From Endotrypanum monterogeii (taxonomy: Eukaryota; Euglenozoa; Kinetoplastea; Trypanosomatida; Trypanosomatidae): DNA of 64,000 nucleotides. The notes under the pieces are model-generated. The model searched no databases and was not told where the DNA came from. It saw nothing but the letters and a program-made list of their open reading frames with translations. Where the stretch lies: NCBI GenBank assembly GCA_000333855.2, contig CM007343.1, positions 568,059 through 632,058 on the forward strand, written 5' to 3'. Shown here in pieces: positions 20,701-29,779 of the stretch (position 1 is the first letter of the stretch; every line of letters begins with the position of its first letter). The translations under genes were made by a program, and so were the position numbers.

Positions 20701-23700
20701 GGACTTCGAGTGGTCACGTCAGCTCCGCTTTTACCAGGAGAGACCAAGGTCGGCTAGTGGCGTCGGCGATGGTGCCGCCAGTGATACGAGCGGGGGCGAC
20801 AGTGATGCAGTCATTGCCGCAGACACGGGTGTGCCAACGTGTATGGTGCGTCAGACCAGTGCGTCGGTGCGGTATGACTACGAGTATCTTGGCAATAGCG
20901 GCCGGCTCGTCGTTACAGGGCTGACAGATCGCGCCTATATGACTCTCACTACGGCGCTGCAGCTGTTCCGTGGTGGTCTGCCGCAGGGCCCGGCTGGTAC
21001 TGGCAAGACAGAGACAGTGAAGGACCTGGGTAAGGCAATTGCCAAGTATGTGATGGTCTTCAACTGCTCCGACGGCCTCGACTACCGCTCCGTTGGCCGT
21101 ATGTTGAGCGGTATCGCGCAGACAGGTGCGTGGTCATGTTTTGATGAGTTTAATCGTATCGAGGTGGAGGTGCTCTCCGTCGTGGCTCAGCAAATTTTAT
21201 CTATTTTATCGGCCGTCTCAGAGCAGAAGGATCACTTTATCTTCGAGGGAACCGAAATCCCACTGAATGTGAACTGTGGTCTTTTTGTCACCATGAACCC
21301 TGGCTACGCTGGTCGCTCTGAACTTCCAGATAACCTCAAGGCGCTGCTCCGGCCCATCTCCATGATGGTACCGGACTTCACACTCATTTGCGAGATCACG
21401 TTGCTTTCGGAAGGCTTCGAGGAGTCAGAGCCGTTATCGAAGAAGGTGTCTATCCTCTACGAGTTGATGGAGAAGCAGCTCTCAAAGCAGGATCACTACG
21501 ATTTTTCTCTGCGCAACATCAAGGCTGTGTTGGTACAGGCCGGTAACCTGAAGCGCGAGCGCTTCCCTGGCACGGAGCAACAGCTTTGCCTGAAGGCAAT
21601 GAAGGACATGAATTTGCCCAAGTTTGTCAAGGAGGATGTGCCACTGTTTCTGAGCATGCTGGGCGACTTATTTCCGGGTGTGACGCAACAGGGCGCTGGG
21701 TTGGAAGAGCTGCGGGCTGCTACAGTGGACGAGCTGGAGGCAGAGAAGCTGCAGGTGAACGAGCACATCATCAGCAAGTGTCTCCATCTCTGGGACACCC
21801 TGCACACTCGCCACGGCGTCATGGTGGTTGGCCGTACCGCATCAGGCAAGACGGTCACCTGGAAGACTCTGGCGGGGGCTCTGCGGAGACTGAAGGAGGC
21901 CGGTGTGGAGGGCCCGTATGAGGCGGTGCGTGTCTCGCTCTTGAACCCCAAGTCCGTGACGATGGATGAGCTGTACGGTAGCTACAACCAAGCAACACGT
22001 GAGTGGAAGGATGGCATCCTGTCCGACCTCATGCGGCAGATCTGCCGCGATGCGACAGACCTCAACTACAAGTGGTTGTTGTTCGATGGCCCCGTCGACA
22101 CGCTGTGGATTGAAAGCATGAACACCGTCCTGGACGACAACAAGATGCTGACGCTGAACTCCGGCGAGCGAATCAACATGAATCCAACGGTGCGCATGCT
22201 GTTCGAGGTTCAGGATCTTTCCCAGGCGTCGCCAGCGACGGTCTCGCGATGTGGAATGGTCTACTTCAGCGTTGTAGACCTTAGCTGGAGGCCGTTCGTG
22301 AGTACGTGGTTACAATCGCGCCGCAACTTCGAGGTGGCGATGAACGCACCAAAACCCGATAGCACCATCACCGAGCTCCAGGCGTTCATCGATGACGCGC
22401 TGACGCGTGCACTGAACTTCAAGCGCAGCGAATGCGTGGATCTGATTGCGACAACGGAGTTCAACACGATTCGCTCCTTTACGACCATGATGGACGCGTT
22501 TGCGAACACTGAGGCAGCCGCCGTGATGCCCTCCGGGACGCGCTACCAGGCCGCCCATGCTGGCGAGAACTACCTGCTGCAACTCCGCATGATGGCAATG
22601 TTTTCTCTCGTCTGGTCCGTGGGCGGCAGTCTGACCATCGACTCGCGTCGGAAAATCGACAGTTTTGTGCGGGAGATGGACTCCTCTTTTCCCTCCATGG
22701 AGACCGTCTTCGAGTACTTTCCTGATCTCTCGACGCTGCGCTGGGTCGGATGGGAGGAGCATCCAGACGTGCAGAAGATTTTTGCACCGCCGCCTGGAAC
22801 GCCGTACCACGAACAGATTGTTCCGACAGTGGATATGATCCGGTACTCGTACATGGTATCGCAGCTTGTGCGCAGTCGCATCCAGCTGGTACTCGTTGGC
22901 ACTACCGGCACTGGGAAGTCGCTTGTCGCGAATCAGGTGCTGCATGATCTCCCTGTCGATATGTATGTCGCAACACATTTACACTTTTCTGCGCAGACGA
23001 CAGCGAAGAACGTGCAGGATATCATTGAGGGCCGTATGGAGCACACTTCGAAGAAGGTATGCAACCCACCCGGTGGGCGTCGCATGGTGTGTCTAGTCGA
23101 GGACCTGAATATGCCATCCAAGGAGGTATTCGGTGCTCAGCCACCGCTCGAGCTGTTGAGGCAGTGGATGGACAACGGCTATTGGTATGACCGCACCACT
23201 CGCTCGAAGCGGCTCGTTAATGATATGCAGCTGCTGTGTTGCATGACATATGGTCGGCCCGACATCACGGAGCGGCTGCTGAGCAAGCTGAACGTGTTCA
23301 ACGTTGCTTTTCCATCGGAGCCGGTAGTACTGAGGATTTTTTCTTCCATCCTGGGCCACCGCTTTGCCCCGTATGCGGACCTCAAAGGCTACGTAGACTC
23401 CATCATTCGTGCCACCATCGATGTATATGTAAAGGTGTCCACCGATCTGTTGCCCATCCCGAGCAAGTCGCACTACCTCTTCAGTCTGCGAGATCTCAGT
23501 AAGGTGTTCCAGGGTATCTACGGCTGCTACTTGGAGGGCATAACATCCAAGGAGCAGCTCGTGGCGTTGTGGGTGCACGAGTCGCAGCGGGTCTTCTCGG
23601 ACCGGATGAACGACCCGGCGGATAAGGTGTGGTTCCGGCAGCTGCTCAACGAAAAACTGAACAACGTCTTTCAAACAAAATGGGCAAGCATGCTCAAATC

Positions 23701-26700
23701 GCGTGGGAAAGACCCGCGGGGGAACGCTGTGTCGGAGAGCGAGAATCCGATCTTCGTCGACTTTCTCGATGGGGAGCAGGACGAGATGGCGAAGTACAAG
23801 CTGGTGCCGTCGATGGAGCAGCTGCGGCAGATTGTGGAGGATGGACTGGAAAACTATAACACCGAGCCTGGTGCGCGGCCGATGAACCTCGTTTTCTTCG
23901 CTGACGCCCTCGAGCACCTCTGTCGCATTCACCGGGTATTGCACCAACCTCGGGGTAACGCACTGCTGGTGGGTCTCGGAGGTAGTGGCCGCAACTCGCT
24001 GAGTCGACTTGCCACGTACCTCGCCGGGTACACGATGTTCACCATCGAGATTCACAAGAAGTATGACCAGGACCGCTTCCACGATGATCTGCGCACGCTT
24101 TATAAAGCGTGTGGTGTGAAGCGGCAGCAGAAAGTATTCTACATCGCCGACACGCAGATCGTTCACTCTTCGTTTCTCGAGGACCTCAACAATATGCTTT
24201 CCGCCGGTGAGGTGCCTAACTTGTTTGCCAAGGATGATTTGCAGCAGATCAGCGCGGATGTGCATAAGCTAGCGCTTCTCAGCGGGTGCCGCGACTCGCC
24301 TGATGAGCTGTATAATTTCTTCATTCGACAGGCCCGTCAGCATCTTCATGTCGTTATCGCTATGTCTCCAGCACATAAGCTGTTCCGCGTGCGCCTACGT
24401 CAGTTTCCCGCGTTAGTTTCATGTACCTCGATTGACTGGTACTACGCGTGGCCGAACGAGGCGCTCAAGGAGGTGGGTCTACGCTACCTGCGCGACTCGC
24501 GCGACAGTGATGTGGAGTCGGACGAGTTGTTGGAGACAATCAGTGATTTGTTTGTCTTTCTGCATGACACGACACACCAACGGGCGGAGCAGATGCGGGT
24601 TCAGATTCACCGTCATACGTACGTGACACCTTCCTCGTTTATCGATCTCGTCCGTGGATTTCGTGCGATGGTGAACAGCAAGCGTATCGAGATCGTGGAG
24701 CAGCGCGACAAGCTGTCCAACGGTATGGCGAAGTTGGAGGAAACAAAGGTGACGGTGAGCGAGATGCGCGAAGAACTGAAGGTTCAGGACGAGCGGCTGC
24801 AGGCCAAATCAGTGGAGGTGAGCAAAGCTACTGAGAGCATCCAAGCGCGCCAGCACATTGCAGAAGAGCAGCAGACTCTCGTGGCCTCAGAGAAGGTAAA
24901 AATTGAGCAGACCAAACGCGCGGCCCTGGCAGATCAGACAGAGGCACAAGCCGATCTAGACCGTGCAATGCCGACCCTCCTGGAGGCGCAGGCGGCGCTC
25001 GACAAGCTTGACAAGAGCGATATCAACGAGGTCAAGTCATACAAGACACCTGCTGCAATGATTCGAACAGTGATGGAGGCGGTTCAGACCGCACTTCATC
25101 GAAAGCTGGACTGGGAGGAGGCGAAGAAGTCACTCAGTGAGCCTAAATTTATTGACATGCTCAAGACGTATCACGAGACACACGATATGACGGATCAGAA
25201 GCTGCTTAACGCGTTGGAGAAGTATGTGAAGCGGAACGACTTCACACCGGCGGCGGCCAGCGCTGTGTCGAAGGCGGCCGGTGGGCTTTGCCAGTGGGTC
25301 ATAGCGATTCACAAATACGGCAACATCTACAAGGAGGTACATCCGAAAATTTTAAAGAATGAAAACGCGCAGCAGAAGGTGCGGGCGCAGGAAGAGATGT
25401 TGCGTCAGAAGGAGGAAAAACTGCAAAAAATTATGGACGAGGTGCGACAGCTGGAGGCGGATCTCCAAGCGAATATTGCAGAAAAAAATCGCCTCATGGC
25501 CGAGGCGCGTGCGACACAGGATAAGCTGAACAAGGCACAGATCATCGTCGACGGTCTTGAGGGTGAGCGTGGGCGGTGGACGGAATCGATTGCGCGCTTC
25601 GAGTTAGACTTGGAGAACATCAACAGTGAAACGCTTTTGGCTTGCGCCTTTATGTGCTACTGCGGTGCCTTCACAGCCGACTATCGGCAGCTGCTGTGGC
25701 AGAGCTGGTTGAAGGAGGTGCGCCGGGTGCACCTGCCGATCAATGGCAGTTATGACTTTGTCAACTTCCTTGCGGATCCGACGGTGGTGCGCGAATGGCA
25801 GCAGGCCGGGCTGCCGGGAGACGAGTTCAGCAAGGAGAACGGTGCGGTGGTAGTGTTCGGCCCGCGCTATCCTCTCATGATCGACCCGCAGCAGCAGGCG
25901 ATCAAGTGGGTGAAGCGGATGGAGCGTGATAATGGCCTCAAGGTGATTGATCCGAAGCAGCCTGATTTCCAGAAAACGGTCGAGTATGCGATACAGTTCG
26001 GCTGCCCTCTCCTCTTGCAGGACGTCTTGGAGGAGATTGATCCTTTGCTTGACCCCATCATGTCACGCTCTTTTATTATGAAGGGTAGGCGCAAGCTCGT
26101 GAAGGTCGGCGACAACTACATCGAGTTCAAAGAAGGGTTCAAGCTCTACATCACCACCCGGCTGCCAAACCCGCTCTATACCCCCGAGACATGCACGAAG
26201 GTTTGCTTGCTGAACTTCGCCGTGAAGGAGCAAGGGCTGGAGGAGCAGCTGTTGAAGATTGTCGTGGAGAAGGAAAAACCAGAGCTGGAGCACGAGAACG
26301 AGCAACTCATTCTTCACACCGCCGCTGCAAAGAAAGAAATGAAGCGGCTAGAGGAGGAAATCCTGGACCTACTCTCCACCTCAGAGGTCTCACTTCTCGA
26401 GAACCAGCGCCTTATCGAGACGCTTCAGACGGCAAAGGTGACCGCGACAAACATTCAAAATCAGCTGCGCGTGGCGGAGACAACCTCGGTAAAGATTCGT
26501 GAGGCGCGTGAGGAGTATCGCGAATGCGCGCGGCGTGCGTCGCTGCTTTTCTTTGTGCTCGCCGACCTTGGCGCCATCGATAGCATGTACCAGTTTGCAC
26601 TGGACTCTTACATTCAGTTATTCCAGACGAGCATCCGGCGTTCTGCGGAAAAGATCGTGGCGCACGAGATGGAGGAGCGCATCAAGACACTGAATGAGTG

Positions 26701-29047
26701 GCACACAGCCTCGGTATACACGAACACGTGCCGCGGATTGTTTGAGCGCCATAAGCTTCTGTTTGCCTTCCACATGGCGATACGCATCCTGCAGACACAA
26801 GGGTTGGTGAACATAGAAGAGTATGTGTTTATGATGCGAGGGGGTCAGATGCTGGACAAGCAGAGTCGCTTGCCGAATCCAGCCAGCGCGTGGCTCTCGG
26901 AGCGGTCGTGGGATCACATTTTGGAGTTGGAGCGGCTGAGCGCGTTTCATGGCATCGCTGCACATTTTGAGCAGAGACCGGATGAGTGGCGCGCGTGGTA
27001 CCTCCTGGAGCGCCCTGAGGAGGCTCCGTTGCCGGAGGAGTGGGAGGCGCGGTGTGGCAGTAACGCGTTGCAGCGCATGATCTTCACGCGGTGCCTGCGC
27101 CCCGACCGGTTTGTCTTTATGGTTTTTGAGTTCATTGAGGGACAGCTTGGCAGCCAATTTGTCGATCCACCTGTGTTCAATCTCAAAGATACCTTTGACG
27201 AGAGCACCAACACGATCCCGCTCATCTTCGTGCTCTCTAGCGGAGTGGATCCAACAAACCAGCTGCAGTCGCTGGCATCCCGCGAGGGCCGTCAGCTGAA
27301 GGTCCTAGCACTCGGGCAGGGCCAAGGAGACAATGCAAAGCGTGCACTACAAGAGTACAGCCAGACTGGTGGGTGGGTGTTCTTAGCCAATTGTCATCTG
27401 ATGGTGTCGTGGCTGGTGGAGTTGGAGAAGCTCATTGACGCCATCTTCGAGCAGAACCCGCATCGCGACTTTCGGCTTTGGCTGAGTTCAGTGCCCACGC
27501 CGGAGTTTCCCATTGGGGTGTTGCAGCGCTCTATCAAGATGACGACGGAACCGCCGAAGGGGATCAAAGCGAACATGCTGCGTCTGTACAACACCTTCAG
27601 CGACGATGACATGGCGACTCGCAGTGCTGATCACCCTCTAATTTACAGAAATTTGCTCTTCGCGTTGTGCTTCTTCCATAGCGTGCTGCTGGAGAGGCGC
27701 AAATACGGAACCCTCGGCTACAACGTCCTTTACGATTTCACGTCATCTGATTTTGATGTCTCGGAGAATATCATTCAGCTGTACATTAATAGCATGCATA
27801 CGGACGACGTCGAGGCCGTTCCGTTCGTAACGATACGCTACCTCATTGCAGAGGCCTCGTATGGCGGCCGTGTCACGGACGACTGGGATCGGCGCGTGCT
27901 GAGCACTTACATGGCACAGTTCATGTGCCCAGAGGCCATCACACAGGACCGCTATCCCCTTGCTTCGGCCGAGGAGTACTGTATCCCCGAGGACTGCAAC
28001 ACACTGCTAGCATACAAGAATCACTGTAGCCAGCTCCCCATCACCGACCCACCAGAGGCTTTCGGACAACACGCGAACGCCGATATCGCCAGCCGCATTG
28101 CCGACTCCACAGCGTTGCTGGAGTGTTTGATCAGTGTCAACACTTCACTCGTGCGTGACGGTGGTGGCAGCAGCGGCAGCAATGCGCAGGGCAACACACA
28201 GGAGGAGCGGTGTCTGGAGATTCTAGCGTCTCTCGATGAGCCAAACAAGGCTTCCACTCCGAATCTGCTGGACTACGACGCCATCTACGACTCCACCGAG
28301 GGTGATCGAGAGAATGCCCTCAACACCTGCCTTCTGCAGGAGGTGCAGCGCTACAACGTTCTTTTGAAGACAATCCACCTACAAAAAGCGGAGCTGCGCC
28401 GTGCTGTGAAGGGGGAAATTGTCATGTCGGAACAGCTGGAGGTAATTTTCAATTCATTGCTACTCGGTCGTGTGCCACCGCCGTGGACGAGCGCATACCC
28501 GAGTCTGAAGCCACTGGCAAGCTGGGCGATGGACCTTGTCGATCGCGTCGATCAGATGCGTTTGTGGAGTCAACGCATGCCAACCGTATTTTGGCTCTCC
28601 GGCTTCACATACCCGACCGGGTTTTTGAAAAGTTTGCAGCAGCAGCAGGCACGCCGGGACCAGATTTCTATTGATCAATATGGCTGGGAGTACGCCATCC
28701 TGCCAAGCGAGGAGCGCGCCATCGCCCATCGTCCTAAGAGGGGTGCGTATGTGCGCGGTATCTTCCTGGAAGGAGCTGGTTGGAACGTGGAGGCGAATGC
28801 TCTGTGCGAGCCGAGGCCCATGGAGCTCATTGTGTCGATGCCAGTTATTCACTTCAAGCCAAAGCTGCGCACAGGCAAACCGAAGCCGATGAGCGTGTAC
28901 GAATGTCCTTTGTACATGTACCCCGTCCGCACCGGCACCCGTGAGCGTCCCTCCTTCGTCGTTGCCGTGGACCTGGAGTCTGGTGAGGCGGTGCCGGAGA
29001 CCTACACGAAGCGTGGGACAGCACTGCTTCTCTCCACGGACGACTAG
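14768..29047 (+). CDS. Axonemal dynein heavy chain, 4,759 aa
   Basis: This is a force-generating ATPase of the flagellar axoneme. An N-terminal tail region (about residues 300-500) resembles the DHC_N1 domain. The linker region includes a PRFYFLSNDDLLEIL segment near 1755. AAA1 has the catalytic Walker A GPAGTGKT at 2074-2081, followed by CFDEFNRI. AAA2 has GRTASGKT at 2355, AAA3 has GTTGTGKS at 2711 and AAA4 has GLGGSGRN at 3069, where Arg replaces the usual Lys as in many axonemal chains. The antiparallel coiled-coil stalk starts near 3301 and returns at about 3531-3605, with the microtubule-binding region between. The C-terminal domain runs to TAG at 29045-29047. A Ser/Gly/Asp-rich insert of about 30 residues (near 1992-2022) precedes AAA1. 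The start is ATG 14768; upstream frame lacks another ATG. DHC_N1 plus inner-arm-like AAA sequence suggests an I1/f-type or outer-arm relative, but the subtype is not settled. Confidence 0.97.
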   Translation: MAEADSDCVEWVERHLEDILGCKVETELTAHHFFLINEFLMGEDARYRVLFAYYADSPAVPAQRSATMSHRPTLANTGSAKDTRQGSRRPTEGNAAGLNQSRSASTADDNANGAAVASYTAFGGANGAHISRKNTFCAPAQASSYQLQIVAGIPDLATRTSSSGISVNVLYFLRLEADKPLLRETLENYVVWGTLKGDCLLDGFLRSIRQTILPTFLQNNWPTSIKKDVCAALHRFMAMVVEDVNSLKGRTVLYVPSDLSTAEKGDTHTDHELVQRYEATVIHWTRQIKAVISERDTTNNSSDDNAGPLEEIQYWRARARDLGNIRLQLSRDDVGAVVKVLKDAKSFYYLEPFLSLRTDIERGTEEAYDNLRYLCTLIEPCERLARAELREIPLLVKEVLKKVPLILIFSKFYKKEHITRLLRMVSSEIISRCSSRINVRAIFAGDVAESMRALEESMIAGEAWLVECRRMLVATRRRFRLERGEKLELDDSFLNEMDGFVRHRCQNLREICLSQLQFGFTGMSNGRSGSRRSTATSLGGSSGVSTTLRRSSRRAKESGVGRDQAPPGCPLHVPELDDVISTPVQLFEGKLPIFRGNKGPELESQLMDIQRAFKTKMEVLRHLTYNVLDVKATQWVDDYRALKTDIDNLAVMMRQIITASFDAVATVPMGTEVIEAFTIISKSEELLMQLDRSTDRVYRLFTQHIRAVQGDVQRYFGRVPPLFYRHPPLSGQAAWAANRLKFIAHEYEALRRCYALPSSPEKDDAVNLYERLDRTLHEMMRKEYLQWVSEVPARPAELLDDYLIVQRPGTGKDIEHPLLFDVNFPTKLLVLFAEARNWQRMGELVPPEVSEMCTREERLRLYRENVSVAVRLHNTSVSSLSAAELHLFSLRIEAMNAKYLPGMTKLWWNSQGIVEYFVRECRLQADRVQTIVDDFKFCGTFIDYHCGLIADTLSVLVEKKVVYTPEAFLAKQDAYRNAVIRKMTTIHKLMEQRLYSVFQYFRDDYMTSKTVRIEWHEYMERVEMKVEEALRMMVKRSLLTVERVLPQESSEDRLDERVFRLNVMISVAADQKPVIHASPSVQDLSQLVNDVCKAIIGVVRCLPRLEDSLQERISSETEAFITENNTVAVTYAHPGGATSLALRGSYYEYMTRDQETILSLGRIQESFVSISEKVRDKLNQTWQLHQSSTTDNLWATQRQDRRIKQGWKLEDYRINMDHVAQRREGIEKQEVFSDVLFLQLDFTKMKETFRAQCQFVIQHYHSLLYAEAKEELDRTYDSFSSTTETLSLEPRTLDQLGDRMRHCTVAMDALPSVESQFDLLSQKFALITSESYNFGGVSPVDVTRCEELPEAFEQYSLRLKEIRKQLDVYKEQFRVEVETELRTLSSKSFALYQEVRDEAPTSWDLTTAEAFGALEALERKAVALRTLEKNLQQGIDLFALEKPPLDDLVKTEQQLQLLRQLWALVRSWRKYTQTWKKMYFMKLNSERMLEGIEDTRRGVLQLRKEMEQMDVWLQLKDNIDLMKKILPIIDDLRTPAIRARHWEQLKLQLDTEFNLEDESSFCLQRLMDAHVEAQAEFINNLAIAAREELKIETDLEKIALVWEETVFTIEAHQGYHKISAVEDINTTLAEELMLLSSMKMSRFVDSFRPRVVLWEQHLSQVADTIEALLTVQTKWMYLESIFIGSEDIKRKLVAESKKFDSIHAQWLTIISRLMSDPNVLRSTRRDNLLDQLNGMNSGLELIQRSLEGFLEDRRRCFPRFYFLSNDDLLEILGHAKNPEKVQPHLRKCFEGLYRLTLRPGRNNRVFAESMSAADGEVVAFTPALQIDGLPVEVWLRQVEAKMRETVQASLNSTLKDLQDNVYTPRCPINRDKLRQWVEQHEGQALITAACMNWTFQTEVAIAEYGDLHYTGLSLVRRKPSPLYKVYKKWKNIIRKYCQMVREPQSRLQRNKLVALITIEVHSRDILRHLLAHRVHLLEDFEWSRQLRFYQERPRSASGVGDGAASDTSGGDSDAVIAADTGVPTCMVRQTSASVRYDYEYLGNSGRLVVTGLTDRAYMTLTTALQLFRGGLPQGPAGTGKTETVKDLGKAIAKYVMVFNCSDGLDYRSVGRMLSGIAQTGAWSCFDEFNRIEVEVLSVVAQQILSILSAVSEQKDHFIFEGTEIPLNVNCGLFVTMNPGYAGRSELPDNLKALLRPISMMVPDFTLICEITLLSEGFEESEPLSKKVSILYELMEKQLSKQDHYDFSLRNIKAVLVQAGNLKRERFPGTEQQLCLKAMKDMNLPKFVKEDVPLFLSMLGDLFPGVTQQGAGLEELRAATVDELEAEKLQVNEHIISKCLHLWDTLHTRHGVMVVGRTASGKTVTWKTLAGALRRLKEAGVEGPYEAVRVSLLNPKSVTMDELYGSYNQATREWKDGILSDLMRQICRDATDLNYKWLLFDGPVDTLWIESMNTVLDDNKMLTLNSGERINMNPTVRMLFEVQDLSQASPATVSRCGMVYFSVVDLSWRPFVSTWLQSRRNFEVAMNAPKPDSTITELQAFIDDALTRALNFKRSECVDLIATTEFNTIRSFTTMMDAFANTEAAAVMPSGTRYQAAHAGENYLLQLRMMAMFSLVWSVGGSLTIDSRRKIDSFVREMDSSFPSMETVFEYFPDLSTLRWVGWEEHPDVQKIFAPPPGTPYHEQIVPTVDMIRYSYMVSQLVRSRIQLVLVGTTGTGKSLVANQVLHDLPVDMYVATHLHFSAQTTAKNVQDIIEGRMEHTSKKVCNPPGGRRMVCLVEDLNMPSKEVFGAQPPLELLRQWMDNGYWYDRTTRSKRLVNDMQLLCCMTYGRPDITERLLSKLNVFNVAFPSEPVVLRIFSSILGHRFAPYADLKGYVDSIIRATIDVYVKVSTDLLPIPSKSHYLFSLRDLSKVFQGIYGCYLEGITSKEQLVALWVHESQRVFSDRMNDPADKVWFRQLLNEKLNNVFQTKWASMLKSRGKDPRGNAVSESENPIFVDFLDGEQDEMAKYKLVPSMEQLRQIVEDGLENYNTEPGARPMNLVFFADALEHLCRIHRVLHQPRGNALLVGLGGSGRNSLSRLATYLAGYTMFTIEIHKKYDQDRFHDDLRTLYKACGVKRQQKVFYIADTQIVHSSFLEDLNNMLSAGEVPNLFAKDDLQQISADVHKLALLSGCRDSPDELYNFFIRQARQHLHVVIAMSPAHKLFRVRLRQFPALVSCTSIDWYYAWPNEALKEVGLRYLRDSRDSDVESDELLETISDLFVFLHDTTHQRAEQMRVQIHRHTYVTPSSFIDLVRGFRAMVNSKRIEIVEQRDKLSNGMAKLEETKVTVSEMREELKVQDERLQAKSVEVSKATESIQARQHIAEEQQTLVASEKVKIEQTKRAALADQTEAQADLDRAMPTLLEAQAALDKLDKSDINEVKSYKTPAAMIRTVMEAVQTALHRKLDWEEAKKSLSEPKFIDMLKTYHETHDMTDQKLLNALEKYVKRNDFTPAAASAVSKAAGGLCQWVIAIHKYGNIYKEVHPKILKNENAQQKVRAQEEMLRQKEEKLQKIMDEVRQLEADLQANIAEKNRLMAEARATQDKLNKAQIIVDGLEGERGRWTESIARFELDLENINSETLLACAFMCYCGAFTADYRQLLWQSWLKEVRRVHLPINGSYDFVNFLADPTVVREWQQAGLPGDEFSKENGAVVVFGPRYPLMIDPQQQAIKWVKRMERDNGLKVIDPKQPDFQKTVEYAIQFGCPLLLQDVLEEIDPLLDPIMSRSFIMKGRRKLVKVGDNYIEFKEGFKLYITTRLPNPLYTPETCTKVCLLNFAVKEQGLEEQLLKIVVEKEKPELEHENEQLILHTAAAKKEMKRLEEEILDLLSTSEVSLLENQRLIETLQTAKVTATNIQNQLRVAETTSVKIREAREEYRECARRASLLFFVLADLGAIDSMYQFALDSYIQLFQTSIRRSAEKIVAHEMEERIKTLNEWHTASVYTNTCRGLFERHKLLFAFHMAIRILQTQGLVNIEEYVFMMRGGQMLDKQSRLPNPASAWLSERSWDHILELERLSAFHGIAAHFEQRPDEWRAWYLLERPEEAPLPEEWEARCGSNALQRMIFTRCLRPDRFVFMVFEFIEGQLGSQFVDPPVFNLKDTFDESTNTIPLIFVLSSGVDPTNQLQSLASREGRQLKVLALGQGQGDNAKRALQEYSQTGGWVFLANCHLMVSWLVELEKLIDAIFEQNPHRDFRLWLSSVPTPEFPIGVLQRSIKMTTEPPKGIKANMLRLYNTFSDDDMATRSADHPLIYRNLLFALCFFHSVLLERRKYGTLGYNVLYDFTSSDFDVSENIIQLYINSMHTDDVEAVPFVTIRYLIAEASYGGRVTDDWDRRVLSTYMAQFMCPEAITQDRYPLASAEEYCIPEDCNTLLAYKNHCSQLPITDPPEAFGQHANADIASRIADSTALLECLISVNTSLVRDGGGSSGSNAQGNTQEERCLEILASLDEPNKASTPNLLDYDAIYDSTEGDRENALNTCLLQEVQRYNVLLKTIHLQKAELRRAVKGEIVMSEQLEVIFNSLLLGRVPPPWTSAYPSLKPLASWAMDLVDRVDQMRLWSQRMPTVFWLSGFTYPTGFLKSLQQQQARRDQISIDQYGWEYAILPSEERAIAHRPKRGAYVRGIFLEGAGWNVEANALCEPRPMELIVSMPVIHFKPKLRTGKPKPMSVYECPLYMYPVRTGTRERPSFVVAVDLESGEAVPETYTKRGTALLLSTDD

Positions 29048-29073
29048 CGAGACCTAACACTTTTTTTTTCTTT

Positions 29074-29108
<35 letters not shown>

Positions 29109-29442
29109 GGCTGTGTGGATGTGGATGTGTATGCGTGTGTGTGTTTGGGGTTCGTTGCCTGTTGATCTTTTCCGCATAGACGGCAATCTAATAGTGCGAA
29201 AAGATGGCAGTGCTGATGCTCACCTTCTAGACTGTCCACTGACGCACTCATGGCGTGCACTCGGTACTTTATCAAATAAAGTGAATTATGCGCGACGGTG
29301 CGGTCTGGAGGGTGAGTGGGATGGGGTCGGTTTACGGCTTTATTGTCCAATTTTTTTTTTTTCAAAGACTGTTTTCCGCACTCCTCTGACTCTTTTATCT
29401 CTGGAGTATTTTCTCTTCTCCTGCCCCCCAATCCACCCCCCT

Positions 29443-29445
<3 letters not shown>

Positions 29446-29481
<36 letters not shown>
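29446..29481. repeat. (CA)n microsatellite, left copy
   Basis: About 18 CA units preceded by a CTCTGGAGTATTTTCTCTTC-type segment and followed by ACTACTAAAGAC. The same context recurs at 29742-29777. Confidence 0.9.
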
Positions 29482-29483
<2 letters not shown>

Positions 29484-29582
29484 CTACTAAAGACGTACGA
29501 ACGAACGCAGTCGACGACGTACCTCCGTCCGTCTCGTCCGTCGACGTAGGGTTGGTTGGTTCGTTCGTTTCGTTTTCGTTTT

Positions 29583-29602
29583 NNNNNNNNNNNNNNNNNN
29601 NN
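29583..29602. other. Assembly gap (20 N)
   Basis: Twenty unspecified bases. The flanks appear to be two poor-quality versions of one locus (see findings), so the true gap may be zero or negative. Confidence 0.98.
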
Positions 29603-29735
29603 TACGTTTAGTTTCGTTTTTTTAACTTTTTTTTAAACTTTTAAACGTAACGTTACGTTTCCGTCTACCTCCTCTCTACGTTCTTTACTTCTCTGGAGTT
29701 ATTTCTTCTTCTCTCCCGACCCCACCACCCACCCC

Positions 29736-29741
<6 letters not shown>

Positions 29742-29777
<36 letters not shown>
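29742..29777. repeat. (CA)n microsatellite, right copy
   Basis: About 17-18 CA units with flanks matching those of the left copy at 29446-29481. Confidence 0.9.

Positions 29778-29779
<2 letters not shown>

Noticed and set aside
23093..24265. 390-codon minus-strand frame inside the dynein gene
   Set aside because: It lies wholly opposite the AAA3-AAA4 coding region and is a shadow of GC-rich codons.
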